A stretch of DNA of 64,000 bases from Letharia columbiana (Eukaryota; Ascomycota; Lecanoromycetes; Lecanorales; Parmeliaceae). This document shows positions 32,894 to 44,588 of this stretch, in pieces. The stretch spans positions 124,001 through 188,000 of the forward strand of contig NW_023501084.1 of assembly GCF_014066305.1 (NCBI RefSeq), given 5' to 3'. Within the stretch, counting starts at the first letter, position 1; each line of letters begins with the position of its first letter. The position numbers were made by a program, and so were the translations under genes. The notes beneath the pieces were generated by a model. That model saw only the letters and a program-made list of their open reading frames with translations, was not told the DNA's origin and did no database searches.

Positions 32894-34757
32894 ATGACGC
32901 ACAAAACCCCAGACGGCTACACCATCCTTCTCCCCGACATGGACATCCACGCGCTCGTCAACGCATCGCGAGCAGGATTTGTACAAGAACTCCTGACGAA
33001 GAACCCTACTTTGCCCGCAACTCAACTCACTAAACATAACCTCTTGTGCTGCTTTACGGGAAGAATAGCCCGTTTAGGCCAGGGAGGTCCCTTTTCGACA
33101 GAGGTTAAAGCGCAGATTCAGATTGTACAGCAGCGAGTAGGTACCAGGTCTTCAGTCGATGACTCCGCTAATATTGTGTGGCAGTGGCTTTCCTCCACAG
33201 CCGGAGACGTCCTTCACGAGCTCTTCGATGGCAAGCTACGTAAAATCGGTACATATCTACCCCCCAGCGTGTCCTCCACCGCGAGCGCATCGGTTCCAAA
33301 GACACAAAAGAGCAGCAATACTATGGCGTCAATCGTCCCAACAAACGGCATGGATCCTCGAGCGACGGGCACGAAACCGCCTGCCACTGCTCCCAGCGTG
33401 CCAGAGCGCGTTGGCTCCAACCAATGTTTGACACGAGTGAGATCGCGGCCGAAGCATTCTGGCTCAAAAAGCATGGTTAGCTCCCACTCTTCTTGACGAA
33501 GGGTTCGCGCTCATCCCGTTGAAGTCACCGTACAACAGAAATGTGGTCGTGCATATGCCTCATTTCTTAGGCCAGCATTACAGAAAGAAGCTGGTACAGA
33601 GCGGGAACTGCCTCCTCATCTCGCTGCCGTCGGAGACGGCACATCCGCTGCCTACAAAGACGACTCACGCACACCTCTGCGATGGCATCGATCAGGCTAA
33701 AAGCCTCCGTCGTATTCAGCTAGTGTTGGCTTGCTATCCCTCAATCGTACTGGCGTATGACAGCAAAGCCAACAAGGACCTGGCAGCACGGCAGATCCGG
33801 AGCTTGAAATTCCAGTTTGAGGACAACGATCCCATCAAGGTTGACATACAAGAATTTGGCGACAATCCAGCAAGTGCCAAAGCTACCTATACTCTTGGTC
33901 CTGGCTTTCTCTACTATTGTGATCACCGGGAGTCGCTCCAGCGTTTCTTTTGCAAAGAAGGCTTTGTGCCCATCACCGACATCATTAGAACGCGGAGGAC
34001 TGGCATCCTGAGAATAGAGTTACTGATACGGTACCGCTTTTCTCCCGGGTTTCTGGAGAAATTGAACGCCCTGCCAGGTGGTCACGGAGACAATAGAATC
34101 CCCACAGAACCAGCTGAGTCGTGTAGCCTGTGCCCGCGTGTTGCAGGCCAAGATCGGCGTCATTCCAGCCCGAAAGATGTGCATCTATCAATTGTGACGC
34201 CATCTTCCCTACGCCGCGGCAATGACGGTGCGAGCGCGGAGAATTCTGCACGGCCTTGCCTGAGTATACCAGGCCCCGCTCTTGCTGCTGCTCATCCATC
34301 ACTGGATGATTTCAAGATCACTAGTTACATAGCAGTTTTCACTTTACTGAATGGGTCTGAGGTTGCTAGGAAGGTTCCACCACGCCGTTTCGTGCGCGGC
34401 TTCAACCTATTCCTGGACACCTTCTATCCAGATTCTGATTTCGAAGCCAGACTCGCTGTGCTCCACCGAGTAAGTGTACGACCCTCATCCTACTAAGACC
34501 AGAACTGAAAGCTTCATGATAGATCGATGGGGGCGAGCGCGTAGATGACTGGGAACTTCTGTGTAAACATTTGCGGAGATATTTTACCGAGATCTACATG
34601 TCTGATGGCAAAGTCGTGAGTTCTAAGCGTAAGGTCCGTACTGAAAATATATTGTCTGCCTTGGATGCATACTGACGTCCTGCAACAGACTCTAGCTGGT
34701 GATAACGGAGCAGCTCGAAAAACGCTAAGGCGTCCGGTCGCTGCCGATTATGTGTAG
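32894..34757 (+). CDS. member A of an unrecognised four-copy protein family
   Basis: First of four related genes here (A-D). The N-terminal exon starts at ATG 32894 and ends in QIVQQR before a GTAGGT intron (33140), the same place where members B and D have an intron. The central domain (about 33500-34200) aligns with B and D: TYTLGPGFLYY against LGSGPL, FFCKEGFVPITDII against FFxxxGYIxxxD, and GGHGDNRIPTEPAESCSLC against GGxxDxxxPAxxxxxC. After it comes a C-terminal module shared with member C (FTLLNGSEVARK, FLDTFYPDSDFEARL), then two GTAAGT/GTGAGT introns and a stop at 34755-34757. The stretch 33230-33500 changes frame and cannot be joined cleanly. It may be frameshifted. No known domain recognised, no signal peptide seen. 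Confidence 0.5.
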
Positions 34758-35159
34758 CTACGGTATGATCGTTTGCTTTTTAACGAATATCAAGCAGCAA
34801 GAAGTAAATTCAGTTACATAGACTTGGGTGACAGATACGTAGCGTTGTGTCACAGTCGGTAAGATGCGCTCAAATAGCGATAAAGAATGTCCCTCTGGAC
34901 TACGTGCCTACGAAATTTGTTTAGGCGAGGTGGAGATCTGGGCTCTCTACGAAAATCCATGGCGTCATAATTTACAGTTCAGAATGTGCATGGTGGCAAG
35001 TAACAGGAGTACAACAAACCAGGTGGCGTAGTTTTAGAGACCTACGGGAAGCTCAACACATCTTTATGTTTTTGGAAGACCCAACTGGCAAAAAAAAGAG
35101 TTCGAGCATCTGTTATAATGGGCGAGTGTCTCTAACCCACGATGTCTACATCTCTTGCC

Positions 35160-35225
35160 TACGATAGTCGCGCTTCTTGAACCGGGGGATGATTATTCGA
35201 GTTCTTTGAGTTTTGAATCTGGTTG

Positions 35226-35261
<36 letters not shown>

Positions 35262-35450
35262 TGAGAATAATTCGAACTCGAACCTCCTTGCCCGGGAGCA
35301 ACTGACTATTCCAGAATGACTGGACCGGACTTGTCGTTGCCCTCGGTGACGGTCGGGGTTCGGAATGGCGTGTGTGGATGCGGGAGGCGACTGGTAATTT
35401 GGAAACCTAAACATCTGAGCTAAAGAAGCTGGTGGCATGGAATGGGATTT
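35160..35450 (+). repeat. unclassified dispersed repeat, copy 1
   Basis: Shares CCAGAATGACTGGACCGG, CTTGTCG-TGCCC, GGTCGGGGT and the end block AGAAGCTGGT with copies at 38130-38480 (reverse) and 44972-45280. It is interrupted or extended by a 31-nt poly-T run at 35228-35258. Confidence 0.6.
35228..35258. repeat. poly-T run of 31 nt
   Basis: Homopolymer inside dispersed repeat copy 1. It could be the A tail of a retroposed sequence on the minus strand. Confidence 0.8.
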
Positions 35451-37249
35451 GCTAATTCATTTATAAAGGGAGGGAAATCGGGAACGGATTCGGCCAATCG
35501 GCCTCCCGTGCCGCGTCAACACTTGTTGCAAGAAGTGCCCCCGGTAAGTCCTCTGCATCCTTTTTAGCAGCCAAGACGTATCTATGGTTCGGTGTTCTAT
35601 TGAGTCTTGAGAAAGGGAATTATTTGAGTAATTGTAGCTTACATCCTCGATATCGAGATGTATAAACTAGCGCATGTTGGACTAAGTATTGATATTCTCC
35701 TGAAGCTTTTGGGGTCCTGACTCCCACGAGCTTGGTACTGTGCCTCAAGACACTGCTTTAATACGACTCGGTCATATAAACACAAGTGCCTAGGTCGTAG
35801 TGCCCGTGGCACTCTTGATAGCCAGCGCTTGCCGATCCTTCACCCCATCAACGTAGCATTGCCCTATCAATTAAAATGTCACCACCTTGCTCTCAGGACT
35901 CGAAATCCGTCGCAATGTCACTGGTACAGAGTACCCATACAATATGGCTATTACATCTGGTTTTCGAGTTTCTGCTGCTGTAAACCTACAAAAATGTGCT
36001 CCTCAGTTATTGTAAGCCTCCAAGCCCACACAAACGACTAAAAGCGACGAAGAGATTTCTGCACGAGCGCCGTATTATGAATCAGCTGTTGGCTGGTGTT
36101 TTAGTCCATGGTCTGGCATAGTCTGTTGAAAGCGTTGGCTGAGGATATTTTTTTTGCAAGGCTTGTGTACAAGCCAGGCAGTAGCGTATCGATGGGAGGT
36201 GACCATTGGGGTCTTGGTTCGCGACGACGAGGCGCCCTATCTTCTTTGGAGGAGGAGTGGAAAGAGTCTGTGCAAACGAGGAAGTGCCCTTCTGCACCTT
36301 GCTCTTCGCCATGCCGTCTACCTCATTCAGACGCTGGTAGTGATCATGGCAGAACAGACGTGGTTTGACATTCTTAAAAATCTAAGATCAAGAAGTATAT
36401 CATCGGCATATCAAGATCGAAGCGAGGAAATGCAGCAAAAATGCACCAAGCTATCATCATGTTGATATAAGGACAGAAACAGGGACTATCACGCAGCACA
36501 TGCCTTGCAATGCTCTGCAGTCATTCCTCATAAATCACAGTGGCTCGAAGATCCCATTTAGCTCCCGGACCTAATTTTGCGTTTGGTCAAGCTGGTGGGC
36601 TCGAGAACTCTCAAATGGTGCGGTCAAAGACTCGGATCAAGACCAGATACCCTCGTGAAACATTGCCGTTGTTGCTACATGCATGATGAGTACTTTTAAA
36701 TCTTAGAATTGACGCACAAGCGGCAATCGGGCATCAGAAATCAAGCAAAGGCAGGATTGCCGACCTAAAACAAAGATACTATTGCCCGTTTTGACCCGCA
36801 ACATGTGCTCGAGCGTTCAAGGCTAGAGCCGTAAGAGGACAGGCATTGAGCCAGTTGGCGTTGAATGGCTTGGGAATTCTCAGAATACCTTTCGGGCAAA
36901 AAGACCGACAGAATCCTCATCGGACAAGAAATACAAGACCGATATGACTGCGAATGCTCTCCATGAACGAAGATGCGTTCCACTTAGATTCCCTAGAGCC
37001 CTTAGACTGCCCAAAAAGATGGCTGATCAGATTTCTCTTTGGTGTTTTGGGCTTCATTAACACGGTTTTCAGACCAGGCTAAGATATGATTCAAGCATTT
37101 TGATATCTACCAGGTGCTTCATGCTGGCTCAGTCTTGAAGGAGAGGCTCGTGAGTTAACAAGATCCATGGTGTCAATCAGGCGCCGCCTGTAGCCGACCT
37201 ACCCGGCTACTCTAGCGGCTTGGCGTATAGACTTCACAGTCAGGGGCTC

Positions 37250-37753
37250 ACAGCTTGGCAGGGGTGAAAAAAGTTCGGCAGGGGTGAGTAGATGCTAAGT
37301 ATATGCACCTCGTCCGGGGTGAAAGGGATACACTCAGCATATGCCAGCACCTCATCGGGGGTGAAGAAAATTAAATTTAGTCCAGCGACGTTAGCCCACG
37401 CGGGGTAACTCACCCACAAATTTAAAATTGTCTCTTTCCCGCGCATTACATTCCAGCCACCATGTTTTCCAGCCACCTGATTTTGTACTGTATTCAGGAC
37501 CTGGCCCCGGAGAGGTTTTGGAGAATCAATCCGTCCGTTCTCACATACCTGATATTTTAACAGATTACGGAGATTGAGGCATATGCTTAGTATATGCCTT
37601 AACCCCCTAAAGTGCCGACATTATTTTCGACCCGGCCCGAGTTCATCCGGGGTGAAACGGATACGTTCAGCATATGCTATAGGTTCATCTGGGGTGAAGT
37701 GAGCATATGCTGAAGCTTCACCCTGTCGAACTTTTTTACCCCTGCCGAGCTGT
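37250..37753. mobile_element. MITE-like element with ~37-bp terminal inverted repeats
   Basis: The left end reads ACAGCTTGGCAGGGGTGAAA then AAAGTTCGGCAGGGGTGA. The right end, reverse-complemented, reads ACAGCTCGGCAGGGGTAAAA then AAGTTCGACAGGGTGA, so the ends are nearly perfect inverted repeats. Within ~500 bp, GCATATGC-type palindromes recur near 37298, 37336, 37580, 37672 and 37703, most next to a CGGGGTGAA-like block. No coding capacity. A target-site duplication is not obvious. This fits a non-autonomous DNA transposon. Confidence 0.75.
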
Positions 37754-38129
37754 AACCCGCACAGGGAGAGAGGAACCGTAGACACCGCCTACAAGGCTCG
37801 TGGATTGAATCTATATCTTTTACCACAACAACAGGTCATAATCGTACTGTATCACATGCTACCATCAAGACAACAATTATCATTGATAGTATTGGTTGCC
37901 CATAATGGTTACGAAAAAGTGATCTTTCCGGGCTTCGAGAACACTTCGTATATCCATCGACCCTACTTTCCTTTTGAGAAGGCATAGGAATGGAAGTGCA
38001 TCAAGAGTTTCGCTACCAAGAACAGAGACGACGGAGGTTCCGACCCAGAAGGTCAGTGTTGAGATTCCCAGACATCCGATCGGTTCGAACTAACTCCGTT
38101 GTTTATTTCTCATTTCATTTCACTTTTTG

Positions 38130-38480
38130 TTCATAACTAAAGTAGGATCGCCTTTTCCACTAACCAGCTTCTCTAGCCCAACATTCAGACCTTGCCAATT
38201 ACCAGCCCACCGCCAATCTCCCCCCCCCTGCCTCCCTTCCCTTCCCTTCCCTTCCCTTCCCACCTTCCCATGCCCCCCCCGTAAACATTTCTTCCTTTCC
38301 CTCGTAGGCCCTTCCTTCCCTAACCCTTCCCATCGAGCCGAAACGATCGTAACGAGCCGCCCCAAAAGATACGAAAAAGTCGCCAATTACGCACCCCGAC
38401 CGAAACGATGGGCATCGACAACCCGGTCCAGTCATTCTGGAGAGTGTGGGGTGTCAGGCAATCTGCTGTCCCTCGCCCGT
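38130..38480 (-). repeat. unclassified dispersed repeat, copy 2 (reverse)
   Basis: On the minus strand it reads CTCTGCCTACGGG, then CCAGAATGACTGGACCGG, TCGATGCCC, GGTCGGGGTGCG, GCCTACGAGGGAAAGG, GGGCTGGTAATT, and TGTTGGGCTAGAGAAGCTGG. Every block recurs in the same order in copy 3 (44972-45280). A (TTCCC)n run lies inside at 38233-38261, where copy 3 has (GGGAAA)n. Confidence 0.65.
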
Positions 38481-38926
38481 AGGCAGAGACGTAGGCATGC
38501 TGGGGTTCGAGTCGCTCACCCGTTCAGCATGTTCGAACTCTTTTGCATTTTCCAAGTCCCAGGTTTGGAGTCTATCTACGTTTTGTATTTTTGCTTTCGT
38601 TTTTCCTTTGGAATATGCAGTTGGAAGCTTACTCTTCTTGTCTTTAACTTTAGTGATCAACACATCCAGCGGCATCTCACTTTTATCCTACATCTTTTAC
38701 ATTATCAACCCGAGGCATACGGGCTGTTAGAGTGCACTTTCAGCTATGAAGCGTAACAAGTATCATTGATTGTCCGCTCTACAACCGCTAGTAAATCCAC
38801 TTGCATCCATCACGACGTTATCTGAACTGCTGATATTCCACCTCTTCTTGCGTCTCATTAGATATCCACCTCCAATTATTAGGCGCTGCAACTCCTATCG
38901 AAGGAACCGTACCCTGAAGCCGGAAA

Positions 38927-41046
38927 TTAGCCTTTTACGGTGCTTGCAACCTTGGTCGTCGTTGGTAGAGTTCTGGGGCATCCGGACTGAATATTCGCTT
39001 GCGGGAACTGTTAGCAAGCGCAGAATCGCGACGATTCAAGTATTTACCTTGCGGCTAGGCGCTTTGACACCCGTGGGCGCATTACTAGCACGAGCGGGGG
39101 TTTGGAACGCATCCTTCGAGCGCGCGTGGCGATGAGTATGCGTGTCAGAAATGGGACCCCGGTCATCGTTGGCCACCGTATTCGCAAGAACGATTGGTTG
39201 AAAAATGCCGGCAGCATTTGCTGGGAGTTGTGTCTTTGGGATATGCGTGGGAGCTTTTGCGTCATTCCTAACTAGATCTGAAGCAAGTGGCGCTGGAAGC
39301 GGTGCCACTGGACGCACTTTATCTTGATTTACTGGAGCGTACTTGGGGGCGTTCCTGTCATTCGGCACAACACCTCTACGAGCGGGCATTTTGGAGGCAG
39401 ATACCGAGCGTAAATAATCTGGAAACTTTGGAACTTGCCTGGGAATGTCCCGATCGTTGGGTTCAACGTTCTCACGAACGAGCGGCAGACGAGATCGAGA
39501 TCCAAGGCAGATAGAGCACTTTTCCACTGATTCTGCGGGAATATTCTGGTCTCCATTGCCAGCTTTGGTCACGGTGCATTTCTGTACCCAATCGAAACCA
39601 CGATTGTTTCGAATCACGACCTTTCTTTCAGTTATACCGCGGACATGCTTAGTAATGAGGTCTCGATTTGAGATATAACCCTTGTACCAAAAGAAAGCTC
39701 TCAAGGATTCGTCGAGCAAAGCCAGAGTTCTCAGCGGCCCAGAGCCCAGCATGAAGGTCGGCTCCTTGGCTATGCCTTCTCGCAAGGTGTATGCATCAAG
39801 CTGCAGGCCTTTCTCTTCTAGAAAGTCGAATCTGGATGAGTGCTGGAGCTGCGCAAGTGCCCGTTCCTTAATGGTTACATTGTCGAAGGGTATAACAACA
39901 GCTGGGTGGAACGCTGCCAGAAGCTCTAATTTGACCCAAATATGCTTATGTTCTGGCTCAGTCTCGTGGATGTGGAAATGCGTTGCGGTCACGGAAACCG
40001 CTTGCTCTTCCAGAGACGCTAAAGACACGATCAATGCCATACCACTAGAAGCCAACCTCGCCCGATGTGGCTCTGAAAGGGGATGCGCTCGCAAGATATC
40101 GTGACTTCGGTCGGTCGATATCACACCAGGCTGGTACGGATCTTGCCTGGGCTTGCCGTGGAATATCTCTTTTTCGCGTTTTATCACGCCCTGGTATATC
40201 TCCTTCTCACTCTTCCTAGCCTTGCCAAACATCCCAGACCAGTGACGCTGTAGCTCATTCGTCAAGGCCGCCGGATTCCTTGTGAGAGTGCGTGTGGAAG
40301 CACGGTCTTCAGCTATGATGGCACGTCGTTCATTTTCATGCTTCAAAAGGGCCGCCAGTCCATCTGAGGTGCCGAACTGGACTTTGTAAGCTGCAAAAAC
40401 AATCCCCACACCTACTTTATCCCTTACCTGCTTTATGAACTGCTGATCCAGACCTAAATTTGCCCCTGGGAAACGTAGCTTGGCGAATTTTCCCGCTGCT
40501 TGAATTATCTGGCTTGTTGACAGTTCTTTGATTCGACCTGGATTAGCCAATAACATAGCCTCGATGAATCGTTGAGGATCGAGACCCCAAGGATTAAATT
40601 GCTTCTGGTCCACCATAGGCAACAAGAAGGTTTTCTTGTCGTACTCATAGTAAGCTGGATCGTCGCCCGGTGTGCTGTGGGGAACCACTGCTTGACGGAG
40701 GACTGTCTTGTTCTCGAGAGCCGGCCTCATGGAGACCCAATCAGAGTGGTTTCTGAACTGTGACATACTGTTAGCTGCAGCAACCATCCCATTGATAGTT
40801 ACTAACGCGTTCCATCATATTTTGGTAGTATTGCAGGTTCGCTGGGAGATCCTGTTGAGCTCTATCGCGTACTAGCTCTTCAAAAGCCTGTAGCACCCAG
40901 GCAGGGGTCTCCAGCTTCCAGCGCATCCACGCCAGGAAGTTTGACGGCGTCATGTAGGGCATGACGCTGTCATTGAGCAGTGGCGGCGTCATGGCCACGC
41001 CATCCTCTGCGTTGGGGATCGTCTTGAGATCCATGCTAAGGTCCAT
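38927..41046 (-). CDS. member B of the unrecognised family (most complete copy)
   Basis: Three exons (40807-41046, 39048-40757, 38927-38986) total 2010 nt and encode 669 residues. The first intron (49 nt, GTTAGT...CACAG) follows MMER; the last (GTAAAT...TTCAG, with GCTAAC) precedes a 19-residue tail. Modules in order: an N-terminal helical part (WMRWKLETPAWVLQAFEELV), a module with KTFLLPMVDQKQFNPWGLD and KFAKLRFPGANLGLDQQF, a basic linker, then a C-terminal domain with THFHIHETEPE, FMLGSGPLRTL, FFWYKGYISNRDLI, ITERKVVIRNN and GNGDQNIPAESVEKCSICL, and a Pro-rich tail. A 52-nt stretch at the KQ/VRDKVG point (GTAAGG...CCAG) is in frame but could also be an intron, at the place where member D has one. 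No known domain or signal peptide. Function unknown. Confidence 0.68.
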
Positions 41047-41797
41047 ATCGCGTCAAAGTGATGTCAGATAACCCGTTGAGATGAGTAAAAGTTGAGGTGA
41101 TGGTGTATGAAGAAGTTGTATGGCAGATGGGTGCTGTGTAGGAATCGTTTGTTATTGGTGCTTTGCTTACCACGCGCGCGGGCCAAAAAGTGTTGAAACA
41201 AATTTGGAAGGCGCTAGACTCGAGGAGAAACTCTGACTCCAGATTTCCAGGCGCGCGGTTTATATCAGAGGTTGGCAAAGGGTCGGGGCTGGAAAAGACA
41301 TCTCAAACTGTCTTGGGGTTTTCTGTGTTCGTACTGTCGTTATGGCTTTTTCTGCCCCTTCTCCCCCGCTTGCTCTCGATCTGATAAACATGGGCAAGAA
41401 GACGGCATAAGCCCTTCCCTAGCCCCTCCCCAGTATGGTTTAGACTTAGGCAATAACGGTTTGCTACGAGCAGAAGAATGTAAGATCCTAATAAACTCAA
41501 GGCCTGATGTTTTCTCAATCGTTTAATGCAGAGGCTTCGAGTAGAACAACGTTGCTCTATGGGCTAATTCTCGATCTAAGCCCAATTTCAAAGGTCTGCT
41601 TGCTGCCAAAGGAAGGTCTCTCCCTCTTGCAGACTTACAGCTATCCCAGACGTCCCTCGAGAAAATCCAACGACGTCAAGAAGCCATGATTCGGTGTAGA
41701 AACCTTCTTTTCCTCAACATTTTGCTTCCTGCGAGCATCTTTGCCGCTGTCGAAAAGGGATTCGACCACGAAATGCACGGGATTCATGAGACTTTGT
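41047..41797. other. intergenic between family members B and C
   Basis: About 750 bp upstream of B and downstream of C. The only long minus ORF (41641-41976) is in a different frame from C's last exon and starts at a non-ATG codon. Confidence 0.4.
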
Positions 41798-42677
41798 CTA
41801 GGAAAGAGCCACTCTGTCACAATGGTCTGCTTTGGCCATAGCACAGGCGCCAATACCGACCGTGAGCTTGGCAGCTGCAGCATCGATTGACCACTCGTTC
41901 GGCTCTCTCTGGCTGCCAAGTCGGTGACTGAGAACGAGTAGCGCCACATAGAAAGAGCGGTATTCAAAGTGGTCAACGTTGGTCTATCACAACGTCAGCA
42001 GCCTTCATGCATGTAGAAGCCAAAGACATACTGCGGTAAAGAGGCCCCGCCTCTCTTTATGTGTGAAGTAAGGGTAATGGTTATCGACGAACGCCTTGAA
42101 GAGGTGAACAGTGTCAAGGCTTGATGAATCGTTGACCCTCTTGCCACCAATCAGCTTTACCAGCGCTTGCCAAAATAGTGGGATCATCCAATCGGTCAAG
42201 AGAGCACTAGCAAAGAACGGCCGCAGGAAATCATCGAGACAGCCTAAGAAATTCCACTCGGCGAGAGTCTAAGACAAAGCTCGTTTTCGTGGCTGTGCCC
42301 TCGCTCAGCCGCGTTACATCAAGCTTGACATTTCGCTCGTCTCTGATGTGAAATCTTGCTTGTTGTATATGCGAAAGAGCCATATCTCTTACAGTATCGT
42401 TGTCGAACGATATGACAATGGGGCGGTTGTTTGCGCCCAGAACCTCGAGTTTGGTGGACCTCGGACCATTGGCTGGGCCCTGTCCGAGCCGGTGGACGTG
42501 CATTTGTGTCAGGGACTCTGCTTGTTCCTCGGTCGATACCCGCGACACAATGAGTGCCCTGTCAGAGGAAGGTAGTCTCCTCTCAGAGCCTTCACTCAGA
42601 TACTGCGCTCGCAAGATGGAAGTTACCCTCGTCGCGAATAGGTCCGAGTAGGCTGGAGTTGTGATTGGGTATGTCAT
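41798..42677 (-). pseudogene. member C of the unrecognised family, N-truncated and frameshifted
   Basis: From ATG 42677 the sequence aligns with the middle of member B (TSILRAQYLSEGSERRL, ALIVSRVSTEEQAESLTQMH, RHIRDER-like stretch, TKTSFVLDSRRVEFL). The frame then breaks near 42250. In the next frame the alignment continues: LDDFLRPFFASALLTDW, then LVKLIGGKRVND and FVDNHYPYFTHKERRGL, which match member A's C-terminal module. A GTATGT...GATAG intron (about 41960-42005) leads to a last exon (NVDHFEYRSFYVALL ... DRVALS) ending at 41798. The N-terminal modules of B and D are absent. It is head-to-head with D. The break is not at a long homopolymer, so decay is likely. Confidence 0.5.
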
Positions 42678-42901
42678 GCGTGGTACTGGATCTTTACCAC
42701 ACCGCGTTCGACCCAGCGGCAAGCGCGCGTCCCGAACGCTTCAACACTTTGCTCCTTTCCAAACTCTTGGCAAGCATTCAGCATCAACAACTACAACTCC
42801 TCTTCCGCACCATTCACCCCATACTAGCAAAACCCTCTCTCTACAGATACGCAGTTTTTTGGCGCACTCCGAAGGTTCTTCCGGCATCGTCCTGCTCGAA
42901 A

Positions 42902-44588
42902 ATGCCTCTCCAAACGCGCGATGGGACCGATCTCATATGCCCTGCGCTCAGCGATGCCGCCCTCCTGAACATGCCGCCTTCCATATTCGGTGGCCGGTAC
43001 GGGCAAACAACCCGGGCCTACCCGGCGTCCAGATAACCAGTTCAGTAGTGAACGACGCCTATATCCGGGTGGTGACTTTGAGGACATGGCAACACCCTTC
43101 GGCGACCCTCAAAGTCCAGTACAGAGAGGCGCTCCAGCGAGTAGGTGCCCGAGCAACAAAATTTCGACCACTTTTCTGACAATGAGTTAGGTGGGAAGAG
43201 CACCCCGATTGGAAAGCCCTCACGCGATTTCTCGACGACGAACCATACCAAGCCCAGGCCAATGTGCCCCATAGCCACTCGAATACGGCCATCTTGTGTT
43301 TAAATTTCAAAACCCACGAGTTCTGTTTGCCGCTGGTAACTCCAGAGCAGTTCACGAGTGATGGACTGCTTTTATATATATATATATCACGCTTCATCTC
43401 TGGTGTGGTGGCGTGCAATCCTAACAAGAGGGCACGCCTTTCGCCAGATGCAATAAAAGCGGCAGTAGTCAAGTTCGCGATTCAGCGATTTCCTGGAGCA
43501 GTGGGGCTTCAGCAGCAGTTGTCGTAGCAGGTAAGACTGGCAATGGGGTGCTACATGATTATCAGTAAGCTGACAGGGTTTAGTTCGATTGTCGCGACGG
43601 CGCAATGGCTCTGGAACGGTACGGTACGTCAAGGCTTCGTGCCGCAAGGCAAGACTACGAGTCTGCAGTTGCCCGTCGTCGATGGTATAGGGAGGTTGGG
43701 AAGGGGCTTCCACCAGGCATTACGAATTGGGAACACTACCACTTAGAGGACCCACCCGACCTCAACACTGCCCACCTCCAGATGCATAACTTGACGGAGC
43801 TTCATGTAACAAAGTTCGTGCACGGTGGTACGGCTCTTCAGGTATCTCTGCCTTCACGAATAGAGAAGGCAGCGTCGGTGGAGCGAACGCACATCCATAT
43901 TGGGGACTCTGACCCACATGTCCTCGGACTCGTGAGGATAGAGCTTGACACAGCTTATGATCCCTCCTTGGTTGCAGTATTCGCCAACGTTGACTTGAGG
44001 GATGAAGCCCAGGTATCTCTTCGAGTGTTCAGATTTGACTTTGGGGATGACAAGGTGGAACAACTTGCAGTGGACATCCTGGAATGGAATGGCTCCAACG
44101 AGACAGTCTACCAACTGGGCTCTGGTCCACTGCAGTCCGCTGCCAACCTCCAAGACTCGGTACGACCCTTCTTCGCGAACAACGGCTACATCCCAAAGAC
44201 CGACGTCGTTGTTGAGACGGTCAATGAACTTATCACGCGAAAGGTTGCTGTCCGTTGCAATGCCTCATCTGCATGGCTACCGAAAATGACAGCGGTGAAC
44301 GGCGGCCACGAAGACCGGGAGTTTCCAGCGTATCCGGTGGGGTGGTGTACCTTGTGTCAACCCGTCGCGACGCCGAATCAGAGGCCAGCAAACCCTGTAG
44401 AGCCGACTCAGACTCCTCCACATGTTAATATGAGGACTGTACTTGGGAACATTATCGATCGAAAGGTAAGGTTCCTAGATCTTCTTGCCCCTACATATGT
44501 TAACCATGAGGGCAGCGCCGCTATGATTCTGATGATTCTTTAGGCTCCGGCCAGATCAACCACATCAACAACGCTGATAAATTGGTGA
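42902..44588 (+). pseudogene. member D of the unrecognised family, probably disrupted
   Basis: From ATG 42902 the pieces follow member B in order. They are an N-terminal helical exon, HPDWKALTRFLDDE, EFCLPLVTPEQFTSDGL, then a TA microsatellite (43373-43388) where B has DPQRFIEAM, and KRARLSPDAIKAAVVKFAIQ. That is followed by RFPGAVGLQQQ, a GTAAGA...TTTAG intron, and an intact 312-codon stretch (43605-44465) with THIHIGDSDP, YQLGSGPLQSA, FFANNGYIPKTD, ITRKVAVRCNA and GGHEDREFPAYPVGWCTLC. A final 78-nt GTAAGG...TTTAG intron leads to a short last exon, as in B. Defects are a frame change near 42985, the microsatellite, and an in-frame TAG just before the central intron. The downstream half alone could still be expressed from ATG 43605. 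Confidence 0.5.
43373..43388. repeat. (TA)n microsatellite inside member D
   Basis: Eight TA units replace a conserved segment (aligned to DPQRFIEAM of member B). Confidence 0.85.

Larger units (their letters stand above)
34758..38926. other. repeat-rich region without supported genes
   Basis: 4.2 kb between family members A and B. It contains two copies of a dispersed repeat (35160-35450 and 38130-38480), a poly-T run and an inverted-repeat element (37250-37753). A 76-codon ATG ORF on the minus strand (36082-36312, with RYCLACTQALQKKYPQP) is the only coding-like stretch, and is weak. Confidence 0.5.
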
